DNA of 64,000 nt from Solenopsis invicta (Eukaryota; Arthropoda; Insecta; Hymenoptera; Formicidae): NCBI RefSeq assembly GCF_016802725.1, contig NC_052672.1:6415685-6479684 (forward strand). The letters run 5' to 3'. The notes under the pieces are model-generated. The model ran no database searches, was not told the DNA's origin, and saw nothing but the letters and a program-made list of their open reading frames with translations. The position numbers and the translations under genes were made by a program. Shown piece after piece: positions 26,501 to 38,500 of this stretch; the first letter of the stretch is position 1; every line of letters starts with the position of its first letter.

Positions 26501-29500
26501 CGCCGAGGAACCTGCGTCGGATTCCACGACGAATCGAACCGTCGAGATGACGGACGAGCGCAGGGATCGCTCGAGATCCAAAGAATCGCACAGCATTTCC
26601 GAGTGTTCCAGTTCCGTCAGTGGACGAACGATGTCCGATAGCGAGTCGGAGAGCGATTCCGAAAGTGATTGCGAGGGGGAGACGGAGGACGAGGAAGAGG
26701 ATGACGAGTCTCGAGATGAAAACTGCAACGTGAAGAAGGAGAAAAAGGAGGAGAAGCGGGACGATGAAAATTACGGCGATAAAGATAGCGCGGAGGCTAA
26801 TAACGGGAATAAAGATAAAGATTCCTGCAACTCTGAAAGTGACGAGGAAACCACGGTGCTGAGTATTAGCTCGAACACCCGAGGCGAGGGTAGCGTGACG
26901 CCTGACGATCGTTACGAGAGGGACTTGAAACGTCGCAGCGCCTCGATAATCGACGAGAGAAGCATCGAGGAGATGTTCGACGACAATGGCTGGGTGATCA
27001 CGGAGCAAGATCTGGAGCAGGATCTGCAGACCGACCTGGGAACGGTAGCCGCGACTCCGTTGGATTTGGAATCCACCATCGATCGCCCGTGCGACGAGAC
27101 CGCAGGCTCCATCGGCGACGTCGTCAACGACGCAACGGGGACACGTACCGAAGAAATTATTCCAAGAATTGTCGACGAAACGTCGAGCAACCTCGAGGAT
27201 TCCTTCGCGCGGTCGAACATCGTCGACGACGCGAGGGAGATGGTTCCCTCGAGCGAAGAACAACCAGCACCCGAGATTCCGCCGAGAAGTCGCGTGTACA
27301 GGCAGAGCAGTCTGGGTAAGAACGGCTGGCTGGTCTCTGACGAATCCGAGAGCGAGTCCGACCGGGCGACCTCGCCGATCGAAGCACCTTCCGACCGAGA
27401 AGTCGTCGCTAGAATCGGGTCCGCGAGCGAAGCGATGGCAATCGACGAGATCGAAGATAGCACGGGCGACATCGACGAGAACGGGTGGGTGATACTTGAC
27501 GACGATGACGATGACGATGACGATGACGACGATGACGACGACGACGATGATGAGGATAGCAGCGCGCAAGAGAACACGATTCGTTCCAAAACGACCGATC
27601 TTGTAAACTCAAAAACTAACATTGAGAACGGTGCATTAGTCGCGAACGCTACCCGGTCGAAGGGCACCGAGCAGTCAGGGCCCGACGAGGACGAGGAAAC
27701 GCCCGGTGCCAGTATGAGTGTACCGATGCAAATGGTAACCACCGTCTTCTGTGTGTCCGTACTGTGTTACAGCGTTCTAACGAATCTGTTCCCCTAATCC
27801 GTCGAGCTCTCTCTCCCTGACGTTACGCAAATACGAGTTCTCCTCCGGTTCCACCCACACTTTCTCTCTGTCATCACGATTTCAGCGTTGAGGATGAAAG
27901 ACCGTAGACCGAGCTTACGCAGTAGAAATTGACGGGACTGTCTTGCCGCGAGTAACGACGCAGCAGTTTTCGACGGGAATACTAGATGTCTTGTTTGAAA
28001 TATTATTAACCCTTAAACTGTAACGTTCGAAAAAATTATACTATTGGTAAACAGCGGTCTGAAAAATCGTTATCACGTTTCCACTAATTTTATAAATTTT
28101 TTATAATAAAAAAAATATATTTTTTTAAATTATTCTGAATATTTGTAAATAAGGCAAAGAAAGTTGTTTTAATGTGAGGATTAGCAAGAAAATCTCAAAT
28201 ACAAAGTGTCTCTAAATTAGTCTATAGAATGTTATCAACTATATTTCAAAATCATGAAAAATTGCGAAATAAATGATTGATCATTTCGAGGGACTTGTTT
28301 TTGAAAGGGTTGTAGAGATTGTCACCCTCAAAAAATGCTATTGCAGAAACCTCAACTCAAATATTTCAAGTGAAACCCTCCCTATTATAATATATCATTT
28401 GAATGAGTATAAAAAGAAAAAGAAAAGTTTTGGTACAAAGCGAAGATTGATACATACGTCGACCCGTTCGGGAGTTATTAAGGTCAAAGTTCAAAGAAGG
28501 CATGTTTAAAAAAAAAAAGTCATTACTCTCGTTCGAAAAATTTTAAAAATACTAGAAAGTTCTAAGAAAGTTGAAGAGTAGAATATTTACTGGTGTCATG
28601 TTATATTTTAATCTTAGTAAAAATTTTTATGCTAACAACAAAATATAACATCACAGTAAATAAGAATTAAATGTGTAAATGAGACGTAGATGAAGAGAAA
28701 CGTGCATGCTCAATACTGCGAAGAAGTAACACAAACGATAAATTCCTCTGTGGAATCGCTACATAGTTTTTCAACTGTTTTATATTACACGTTCTCAGTG
28801 AATGATAATGAGACCACTGCAATGTTTAGTAGAGACAAATGGCATATGAAGATACTGATAAGTTTAGAACGCCTTTTGTGACTGTCAAGGAAATTATTGA
28901 CAAGTAAAGTTTCAATAACGGTCTATAAGACCGACATTACAGTTTAAGGGTTAATTTTACGTTGTTAAATTAGGATTAGATTTCTGATCTGAATTTTTGT
29001 AAGACGTATAGTTTGTAGAACTGAAGTTGTAGATTGCAAGACGTTTAATTCGTAGAAAAAAAGTTATAGCTTTCTAAATTGTTTGACTCTTTCGTTTGTT
29101 AAACTAAATTGCTTGATTGTTTGACTGAAATGAAAGAAAATAGCTGAAAAGCTCTTACTAATTAATTACTTAATAGTTTATGCGAATATTAACGCAAATC
29201 ATTACACATCCGAATTTCGATTAATATTCAACTAATTCTAATTGGATTTCAATTAATGTTCAAAACTAAGCATCTCGGAATCAGACAGCATAATAAATTA
29301 ATCGTGCCGGATTAATAATATTACGATAGGAAATTTGAGGGAAGTAACGTGAATGTTGGAAAAAGACTATCGCGAAAAGAGACTGCTGCTCGAAATTCGT
29401 GTCTCCTCTGGCCGATGTCGTTAGGTAAAGAAAAGGCACCGTCGGAGAACGTTCATGAACTATCTATCCACGCTATGCACAAGCCTGCATTTTCTATACA

Positions 29501-32500
29501 ATTGTGATAGTCGTAATTACGGCCGAGCGCCATTGTTCCTATGATATTTGTCGACCGCGAAGCGTATAATCCCGCGTCGCTCGAAGTACGGTAGCTTCGT
29601 GGCCGCGTTTCTTTCGCCCCGTGCGCGTGCAAACGGTTTATTGGCGCGTGCGTCCGGTAGCGGGGCGGTTTTTCAATTCGCCGCTTTCGTGCTGAGCTTC
29701 TTAAAGCCGTACCCGAGAATAAAAAGAGGTAGAGACGCCGGACGTCGGCGGCGGACGATCCTTTGCCACCCGCGGGTCGGCCGCATCCGCACGCGCGTCG
29801 CGTATCTATCATATAAGTTTTTGTACTCTTTCCTTATAGCGAGTAGTCTTGCGTCACAGTTTGTCGGTGTGGTAAATAAACTGCATTTCTTTGTGATAAC
29901 TCGTATTATTTATTTCCCTTTCAACCGTCCTCAGTATCGGCGCGTGATAACAAGCACAAAGTGTCAGATCTTGCCTGCAAATCTTATTTGTAAAATCTCA
30001 TTCCTTTCTCCAGTTCTTTCTTGTTATTCTTTTTTTCTGTTCGCTCTCTTTCTTTCCTTCCATCTTTTACTCATACTGTCCCGAAATCTGCCGGTTTCTT
30101 GCGTTCTCTCGTCCCCAATATCCTTCACCGTCTCTCTGTCCATATGTGTCATCATTGAAATACTTAGAGTGTCATCATTGAAATACTTAGAGCGGGATAC
30201 GATAAGTACGAGAAGAATGCATATTTATTTATTACACTAACAGATTGTACGCTAGGATTGTATCACATTGATCGGTGGACGTCGATGGTCGGCAGATGGA
30301 AGCGGCAGTCCAGACTCGTCATTTGTTTCGAGCACAGGATTATTCATTATCGGAATGTCTCTCAAAAGTGATGCGTATTTATAAATCCTGCGATATTATA
30401 ATATTTTTTTGATACCGTGAGAGATCTTTTTCAATTTCTCCTTTTTCTGGACACGGAAAAATTTATCTCATTGTGTCACAATTTATTGTGATATGCAAAA
30501 GTTATTTGACGTTTAAGATAAAAAGAAAAACGCAATAGAGGAGGAAGGAGTATTATGAATACGGACATTATAGATACTTCTCCGTTATTAGAACGATTTC
30601 TAACAATTGCTTATGAAATTAGTTGTTTAATAGCCCGCCGTTTTTTTAATGGCACTAATATGCCAGTAGACAATAGTTGATAATTGTCATAAAGCATTTT
30701 TACTTTTGAACCCTTTGAAACATTTTCAAGATACATTTCAGCATTTAATTACACATATACTTCCCTAATGTTTTTAAACTTGAGCGTATTATCATACGAA
30801 TGTATGTAAACTCGAGTGCTTTTATGTAATTTAACTTTTTATTTGGATGTATACATTTCAAATTGTGCAAAATTAAACATTGACATGAGATTTTGTTAAT
30901 GTGGTTTTTTAAAAGAAATTTTTATATCGAAATATTTTTTCAATAAATCGAGTGTCATTTTAGAGAGCTGTGTTCAGAAACATTAAAGATATTACTTTAT
31001 CCTTATTTTTTAACGTTAAACAAGGATAAAATGGTATTTTTAATGATATCTCTAGTGTTTCTGAACGCAGAAAAATTCAAAATCAAGAAAATTCTAAACG
31101 ATAGAAAATTAATAATTTTGTAACAAAATACTGTGTTTTTTTATCTAAACTAATTTTTTAAATTTATGGGTGTTTTATCATTATCTTTATCCCTAATTAT
31201 TCATTAAATTGTTTTGCAACATAATCCTTTCAGCTCGGCACATTTAATGATGTTTGAGAGCCATTATAGTATTTTTATAAAATGGTTTGTCGAGTTTTTT
31301 AAAGTAGTTATTTATTGCATATCTTCATCGCCGTTGGAAATTTTATTTTCTCTGAGTCACTTTTTGGTTTGGGAATGGACAGAAATTGGAGATGGTCAAA
31401 TTTAGCAATTAGGCCAAATGCAATAAACAATTCAAACCTCAATTCGTATATTTTGGTTGTTGCAACTGCTAAACATTTTCATTTTGATTGTAAACGAACG
31501 CGCACCCATTGTTGAGAGCGTTTTCATTAGCGGACTATTAAAAACAAAAAAATTTCGTTATATACCAAAATAGAATTTGATATTCGCTCTTTAAAAAAAT
31601 AAAACAAAATAGCGGATTAAAAATTTTATTAATACTGCTACCATTTATTTGTCATTTAAATATCGAATAACAATTCTTGTATAATCTCATCTTTCTAGCA
31701 TCTACAAAACCTCCTTGCCTCCTGGTAATAAGATAACTCAAAGTTGGAATTATTATGTGCATAAATATCACTTTTGAGATTCAGTCTGAACGAAATTGAC
31801 GAAATTCTTGCCAATTCGCTACATGATTATTAAACAAATACGCTTCTTTCACGTTTCTTCAAATCGAATGGCATTTCAAACACAAGTTATCAGTTTTTTG
31901 TACTGTTCAAAATGTGTGCTTATGCTCATTTCTACTGAAACATTATTTTGAGAAGAATATGTTCAAGTGGTAGAACAATGGATCGATTACAAGTAGGTAC
32001 CATAGGAAATAGATTTGTGCTTTGGGTTAGCAGAATCAAGCACACAAATTATTCTTCGAAAAATTCACAACGAGCATAGAAACTCCATAAAAAAATTTGT
32101 ACTTTATAATAACTTGTGACTAACTCATTGTCAGTTGTGCATTTCGTTATTTTCGCAGATAATAACTTGTGAAAATTAAAATATCAAACAGTTGTATGAT
32201 CTTTAATTTCCATAATAATTACTAATTATAATTAAAGTATCATTTAGATTATAATTAATATATCCGGTATAAAAGAGGAGAGTTAATAAGAGGGTGTTTT
32301 TTTAGTCTCTATAGAATTTTCAAAAAATAATTTTTTTACACTGAGAAAAAACATAATTTACAACAAAAAAATGATTTACTCGGATTCTAATAGCATATTT
32401 ACTTACAATCAAAATAAAAATTTTTTAATTGAAATATTTATATAAATAAAACGAAAAAAACAAATTTTTATTCAAGTAATTTTTTCATGTAGTTCTAGAA

Positions 32501-35500
32501 AATATTAACTGTTTTTATATTTAAGATAATCAAATTTTTTAATTTAAGAAAACAATTTAATTAAGTTTAATAACATTATTAAATTTAATTTACTTATAAA
32601 ATTATTATTGAAATGTAAAAAATATAAAAATACAAAATTATACTTAGGATAATGTCTATTTACTTAAAAGTAAATATTTTTTTTTAAACAGAACAAACAA
32701 ATGATTGCATTGAAATATATGGTCTTACAAAAATTGATTTTTTTTATTGATAAAAATTTCTTTTTGTTTTTAATATATTCTGTATTGTATGATGATTTTG
32801 TTTAATTTTCCGAAAAAATAAAATTGAGAAAAAATTCACTTTTTTCATTTCTTTCTGAGAAATGCTGAAATATATAAGTAAAGAAAAATATCAGAAAGAA
32901 AAACATTTTTTTCTTGACATTTTTCTTCGAAAATTTTTCCGGGCTAAGAATATTATTCAAAACTTTATTTCTAATTTGATATAATCTTTATCATTATTAT
33001 TTATTTCAAATAAAGATTACATTTTTTCACAAATTACACACTAAGAGAAAAAATTATTAAATTTTAATAAACATTTGTTTGAAAACATGTAATGAATATA
33101 TTTACTAAATGAAAATAAATATTTTTTTATAAATATTACTAATGTCAGTTAACTCTTTTTTATTTTGAATAAATATTTATATATCGCAAGTAAATATTTT
33201 TTTACAAATATTTAAATAAATTTTTTTCTCAAATTACAGTAAAGATACGATCGAGCCTCTCCAATATAACACCTTAGTATAAAAATACACTCGTGCCGTC
33301 AAAAATAGATTACCACATAATGTTAAGCGGTATTCTTAGCACGTTGCGCACCCTGCTCGCCGTTATAACGAATCGACACTGTCGAAACTTCGCAGCTCCT
33401 ACACAGCCGTTTGGGAGAAATGTAGAACCATCGATCCACGCCGCAATCTGATCTACCAGTTTCGTAAACTGGAAACTTCTTACTTCGTGACACGTCGGTT
33501 CTACCGATGCACTGGGACCCGACCTAATACGGGCGAAATACGAACTTAGTTGAGGGGAGGTTCAGTGCAAAGTCATACAAACCGGGCGTGCGATAAACTA
33601 TGTTTATACCGAAGTTTGTGGACATTCATGAACTTTCTCAAATTCGAGCGACCCTACACAAACATTGTTTGACGCAATCCGAAAATTTCATCCGCATCGC
33701 GCAGTTCACCCCTACGCAACACTAACTTCGTCCCGGGATGTTAATTGCAGTTTAATACAATGAGATTTACATTTCCCGAGTTATTTGTGGTTAATCAGCA
33801 GCAATCATTTACATGAGCTGTTATTGTCTGTGCACAATCCGTAAAATAATGTGTACTGGGCATCGGAATATTTTCCTAAATTGAAAATTTTTAACAAAGT
33901 AAATTCCGAAACGGAATTTAAGCGTTGCTTAGATTTTTTTAATCCTCAATAGCTTTATTGTTATCTCTAGTTCTGTCCGAATTTTCCAATCGTAACGAAA
34001 GAGTAACAGCTCTAACTTTTGCTTCTCTATAATAAACATTGCTTACGAAATTGATGTGCATGACGTATGTACATAAGGAAACCATAGTAAAACACTTATC
34101 TGCATATTCATCGTAGTCATGTATACAGGATGTCTCACAAATCCGTGATAAAAAGTGCGGCGCATCGGTGGTCCCCGATGGTTGCACTCATCCATGGAGC
34201 TGGAAACGAATCAAATCAGTGGCTGCTTCGTAAGCATCTAGATCTCTTTTTCAAATTCAAGCCGAAAGCGCAAAACCCGCAGTGTCGATCCGACAACCGT
34301 AACGGCATTTTCTACTGTAAATTACTGAACGATGAACGCTTCCGACAAATGTACAAAACCAAAACTTCAGACGCAATTAGAGTAGAAATTAATTGCACTG
34401 ATAATCTCGCAGCTTGTAATTTCGTTATTACCTCGTTGAATTAATACACTCGAAATAATTTTACGCAATAATAATTTTCCATATCTATGTAACAATGCTT
34501 TAAAGCAGTAAGAGGAAAGGCTTCAACTGGTATCCAACTTCGCAAAGCATTACCTGTGTGCCCTCATTTATTTGTCGTTTGTGTATGCGCTATGTAAAAG
34601 CTCAAAGTCAGCTGACATTAAAATCTCACGCAGCCGCACATAACTTTCTGTATAACGACTCGAGACCGCAAGAATTTCGTATATCGCGGACAATGGATAG
34701 ATTCGCGGACAATCAAATGCAAATCTCGTCCTCATAAGCTTAATAAACGAGATAGTGGTACCAACACAAAGTCTACCGACCAGCGTGTACATGAAAAGCA
34801 GTTAGCTTCTTAACTTCGTTACTCCGTTACCCCGTGCTCATTAGCGTATGCAATTTACGACACGCCTGTATTATTGTGTCTTTTAATATTCGCATGCCAC
34901 AGTTTCGCATAAATAGAGTTTTCTAGCAGGCACGCTGCACAAAATAAGATTAATGTATTATGCTTGCGTAATTGGTAAATACATCGTTCGTTATTTACAC
35001 ACTGGGGTTTAATCAGTACAGTAATCATTTTAGCAGAATTATAATAATGACTATATTATTTTCAAGAAATTATTTCTATCAATGTCAAGTAATTTCTTAA
35101 AATATTTATGTATAAATAATTTCCTCCAAACAAGTTCAAAAAAATTTTTAAAGTTTTGAAGACAAAAGTCTTTTTATATTGAACTGTTTATTGTGTAAAT
35201 ATGATAATTTTTTTTATATGACAGATTTAAGAACAAAATTGCACACTTTGATTAATATTTTGAGGACTCATTTAAAAGAAAGAAAAATTAAAAGTTTTGG
35301 ACCTGCCGATTCTTACTATAATTTTATACTTACTACTTATTATTAAGATTTATAATAATAATAATAATGGTAAAGGTGAATAAGAAAATATTACATTTAA
35401 AGTATAAAACAATGATATAACGTTTTCACTTTTTATATACGAGTATAAAAAAACTTCTCAATTCTTACAAACTAAATTTTTGTTATTTATAAAGTTTTAT

Positions 35501-38500
35501 ATATAAAATTGCTTTTAATAAAAAAAATTCTTTATACATTTTTTTGTACAAAATATGCTAATTTTTCTTTGTAAACATAGGTATAGAAACGAAATTTTAG
35601 GCTTTGATTGACAAGGTGGCATCAAATGACATTTTAATGACGTTTTATTAACATTAAGACATAATTAAGCTATCATTTATCGTCACTTTGTTTCCTGGAA
35701 ATATTTTAACGATCTATTAAAAAAAAATCATTGGGTTTATTTGGTTTTTTGAGGAAATTTTATATTTATAATTTTCGTTTTCTGTTTGATTCTTGCTGGA
35801 TGAAAATTGTTCTCGATTTGATGATAAAGAATTATTTGGCAGGCATAACTCAAAGACTTGTTTGATTTTTGTGAAGAATCCATCATAAATACACGTCTTT
35901 GTTTTTATTAACATATTGTAAAATTTCTTAATACGATAAACATGCGATGTGCACAAGCGCAACTTTTTTTCGACTATTTTTACTCTGAAAGTGACTTGAA
36001 TTTTAAACTAATACACGATATAGACCACATTGTTCGCCCGTGTTTACCGATAACCGTTTTCATTATTGTATATACGATATTGCGTTCATACGTGTTTGCA
36101 AACCGCACAGGCTGCGCTTCTCGACGCATGCACCGAAATAGCCCGATGCGAGGTCTCATTCGAAAATACGCGACCGCAGAGATACCATTTGCTCTCGCGA
36201 TGGGTATCGTCTTTCCAGCATGCGTATCGGAGTCAAGGGACTCTCGCGTACCCTCCAACGATGTTCGAGATGTGCGATTACTTGAAATCTACTTGAATTC
36301 AGCCTGAACAATCGCGGTCCAGATCAAAAGAGAAAAGTCAGGTACTCGTGCGAGAGTAATTCACGAATCCTCCACAGGAAAGTTGATTGCCAGGAAACAC
36401 GGATAAATGTCTATATTGTTTGGACTACCGGCTGATTCACAAATTCAAGGGATGTAATTCGAAGTCCGCAAAAGCGTATTAACAAAGATATTTTAGGAAA
36501 CGTTATGGAAAATTGAACTTAATTGTTGTTTTATAATTAACAACGAGTCTGTTACGCTTCTAGACAGTCTATGAGTCGTCTAGCAAATATGTAAGAAGAT
36601 AATACGAGATTTTATATTTATACATATACATATGCTCTTTTCGCGCTGCTTAATTATCCCATTGTATTTCATAGTAATTACTTGTTATGCCATTGTTAGA
36701 TGAAATGCATACGTGCCAAATGGAAGTTTGCTCTTGTATAAATAACTGTGCAGCATAAAGAATCTTTTACAAAATTTTAAACAGCAACCTTTGACATGCC
36801 TACTCAGAATAAAGAATTTTGCTGTAATATTAAAAAATTTTGGTAGATATAATAATTTTGTTGAATCAAAATAATTATGTAGAACTCAAACTAGTTGCTT
36901 AAAATTTTTTCAGCATGTTTGAATTACGTTTTTGATTACTTTGATGGATCAACATTATTTTTAAAGCTGAATTTTTTAATACTTTAGCAAAATCGTTTTT
37001 TCCGCGTAAGGCATCTGAAAAAATAAAATTAATAATTTTTTTATTTTAACGTCTTGTGAAAGTTGATTCTGACAGATCAGGATTGAGTAAGTTTATCTGT
37101 TTCTTTTTTAACTAAATTACGTTAAATTTAATAGCTTATACAATTAATTTAATTACGTTAAAAATGATATTAAAGTTAAATTAAAAATTAATTTTGAAAA
37201 ACATTTTATTCACATTTAATTAGAAATTTGTAAGATTACTCAAAACAATTATAATATTAATCACCAAACACATTTGATAATTTATTTGTAAAGTTTATGT
37301 GAAATGACAAAGAAATATTGTCTTTTATGTGAGAATACGTTTTTTCTTTTGTAATTTTTTCTTTTACACAAATAAATTTTTAACTCGGGAAGAAAAGCTA
37401 GTAAAGTTTTTGTGTTTCAAAAATAATTAGTTAAAGGTAATAATTAAATCATTTCAAATTTACTGAGTCAAGTTAAATATTGTTTTTTTTTTAATTTTAT
37501 GATTTAAACTTTAATTTTTTAATTAATTACTACCCAATCCTGTAACAGATTAAATATCACCAGATTATTCAAAGGCGGGAAGTTCCTAAAATGGTTTCTA
37601 CATTATAATGATATTTTTGCAAGAGTAAAGTAATTCCATCTCGCGAAAGTAACATAAAGAGAATAAAGTCTCAATGCAAATGAACTGAGCACGCTGATCT
37701 ACCTGATGTTTCAGGTTCCTGAACAAGAGCAGGAGCCAGGCGGCGATGATGGCGTCCCGTGAACGGGAACGTGAACGCGATCGCGAACGTGAACGGGAAC
37801 GGGAACGAGAACGCGAGCGCGAACGTGAACGCGAACGAGAACGAGAACGAGAACGAGAACGCGAACGCGATCGGGAGCGTGAGAGGGACGTGGACGCGGA
37901 GCTCGATTCACCCTTGTCGTCGAGATCTCGCTACGCGGCCCTGAAGGAACGCCGACAACGCCTGGCCCGTTCCAGGAGCTCGCACAACTTCGGCGGCGAC
38001 GATCTTGATCTGGACGAGGAACCACCATCGCCGACGACTCAGTCACCGAATGCCTACCTGGCAGCAAAGTACGGCGCCGGTTCCGAGTTGGCGCGGAGCC
38101 GCAGCACCCACGCTCTGAAGTCGCGGGAGCCGAGTCCGGAGCGCGATCGACCGGGCGCGGAAAAGGACGGCGCAGCATTGAGCTCCTGGGCCAGGTATCT
38201 CAAGAACAAATACGGCAACCGCACCACCAAGGACAAGGAACCGCCCTCCTCGTCCTCCACGATACCTTCGTCCAGGTGGGCAGCTTCTAAAGCTACATAG
38301 TTTTTAATAAATATAATAAATGCGTGGGACGCTGCGTGGGAAACCGGAAACCAGAGAAATCCTAATATTCGAAATTCGTCAGAGCTTCATGTTTATCGTA
38401 AATATTTGAATGATGAAACCTCTACGCACTGCTGTACTAATTAATTGTCTATTTTCCATATAATGAATATAAATTGCGAGTCACATTGCAAATAGTGTAA

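Larger units (their letters stand above)
27798..37714 (+). other. tn intron remainder (or 3' flank of the nested ORF)
   Basis: About 9.9 kb. It holds a piggyBac-like MITE (28006-28954), a CpG-rich patch at 29390-29830, a 23-base tandem duplication at 30146-30192, a hairpin at 30965-31072 and a repeat fragment near 32800-32950, then long AT-rich sequence and a foldback at 36810-37010. ORFs at 29548-30240, 34130-34444 and 35942-36307 lack domain signals and start context. Confidence 0.55.

Noticed and set aside
26298..27742. Long minus-strand frames opposite the acidic ORF (423 and 276 codons)
   Set aside because: Antisense shadows created by GAC/GAT and TCG-rich codon use of the + strand gene; their Val/Ile or Ser runs mirror the Asp tract.
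29548..30240. 230-codon + strand frame with hydrophobic C-terminal half
   Set aside because: It has no ATG at the proposed start (TTG), and its composition shifts from CpG-rich to CT-rich noise half way; the hydrophobic part comes from a pyrimidine-rich tract.
34130..34444. 104-codon ORF beginning in ACAGGATGTCTCACAA
   Set aside because: The opening sequence is of a type common in dispersed repeats and the peptide has no recognisable features.
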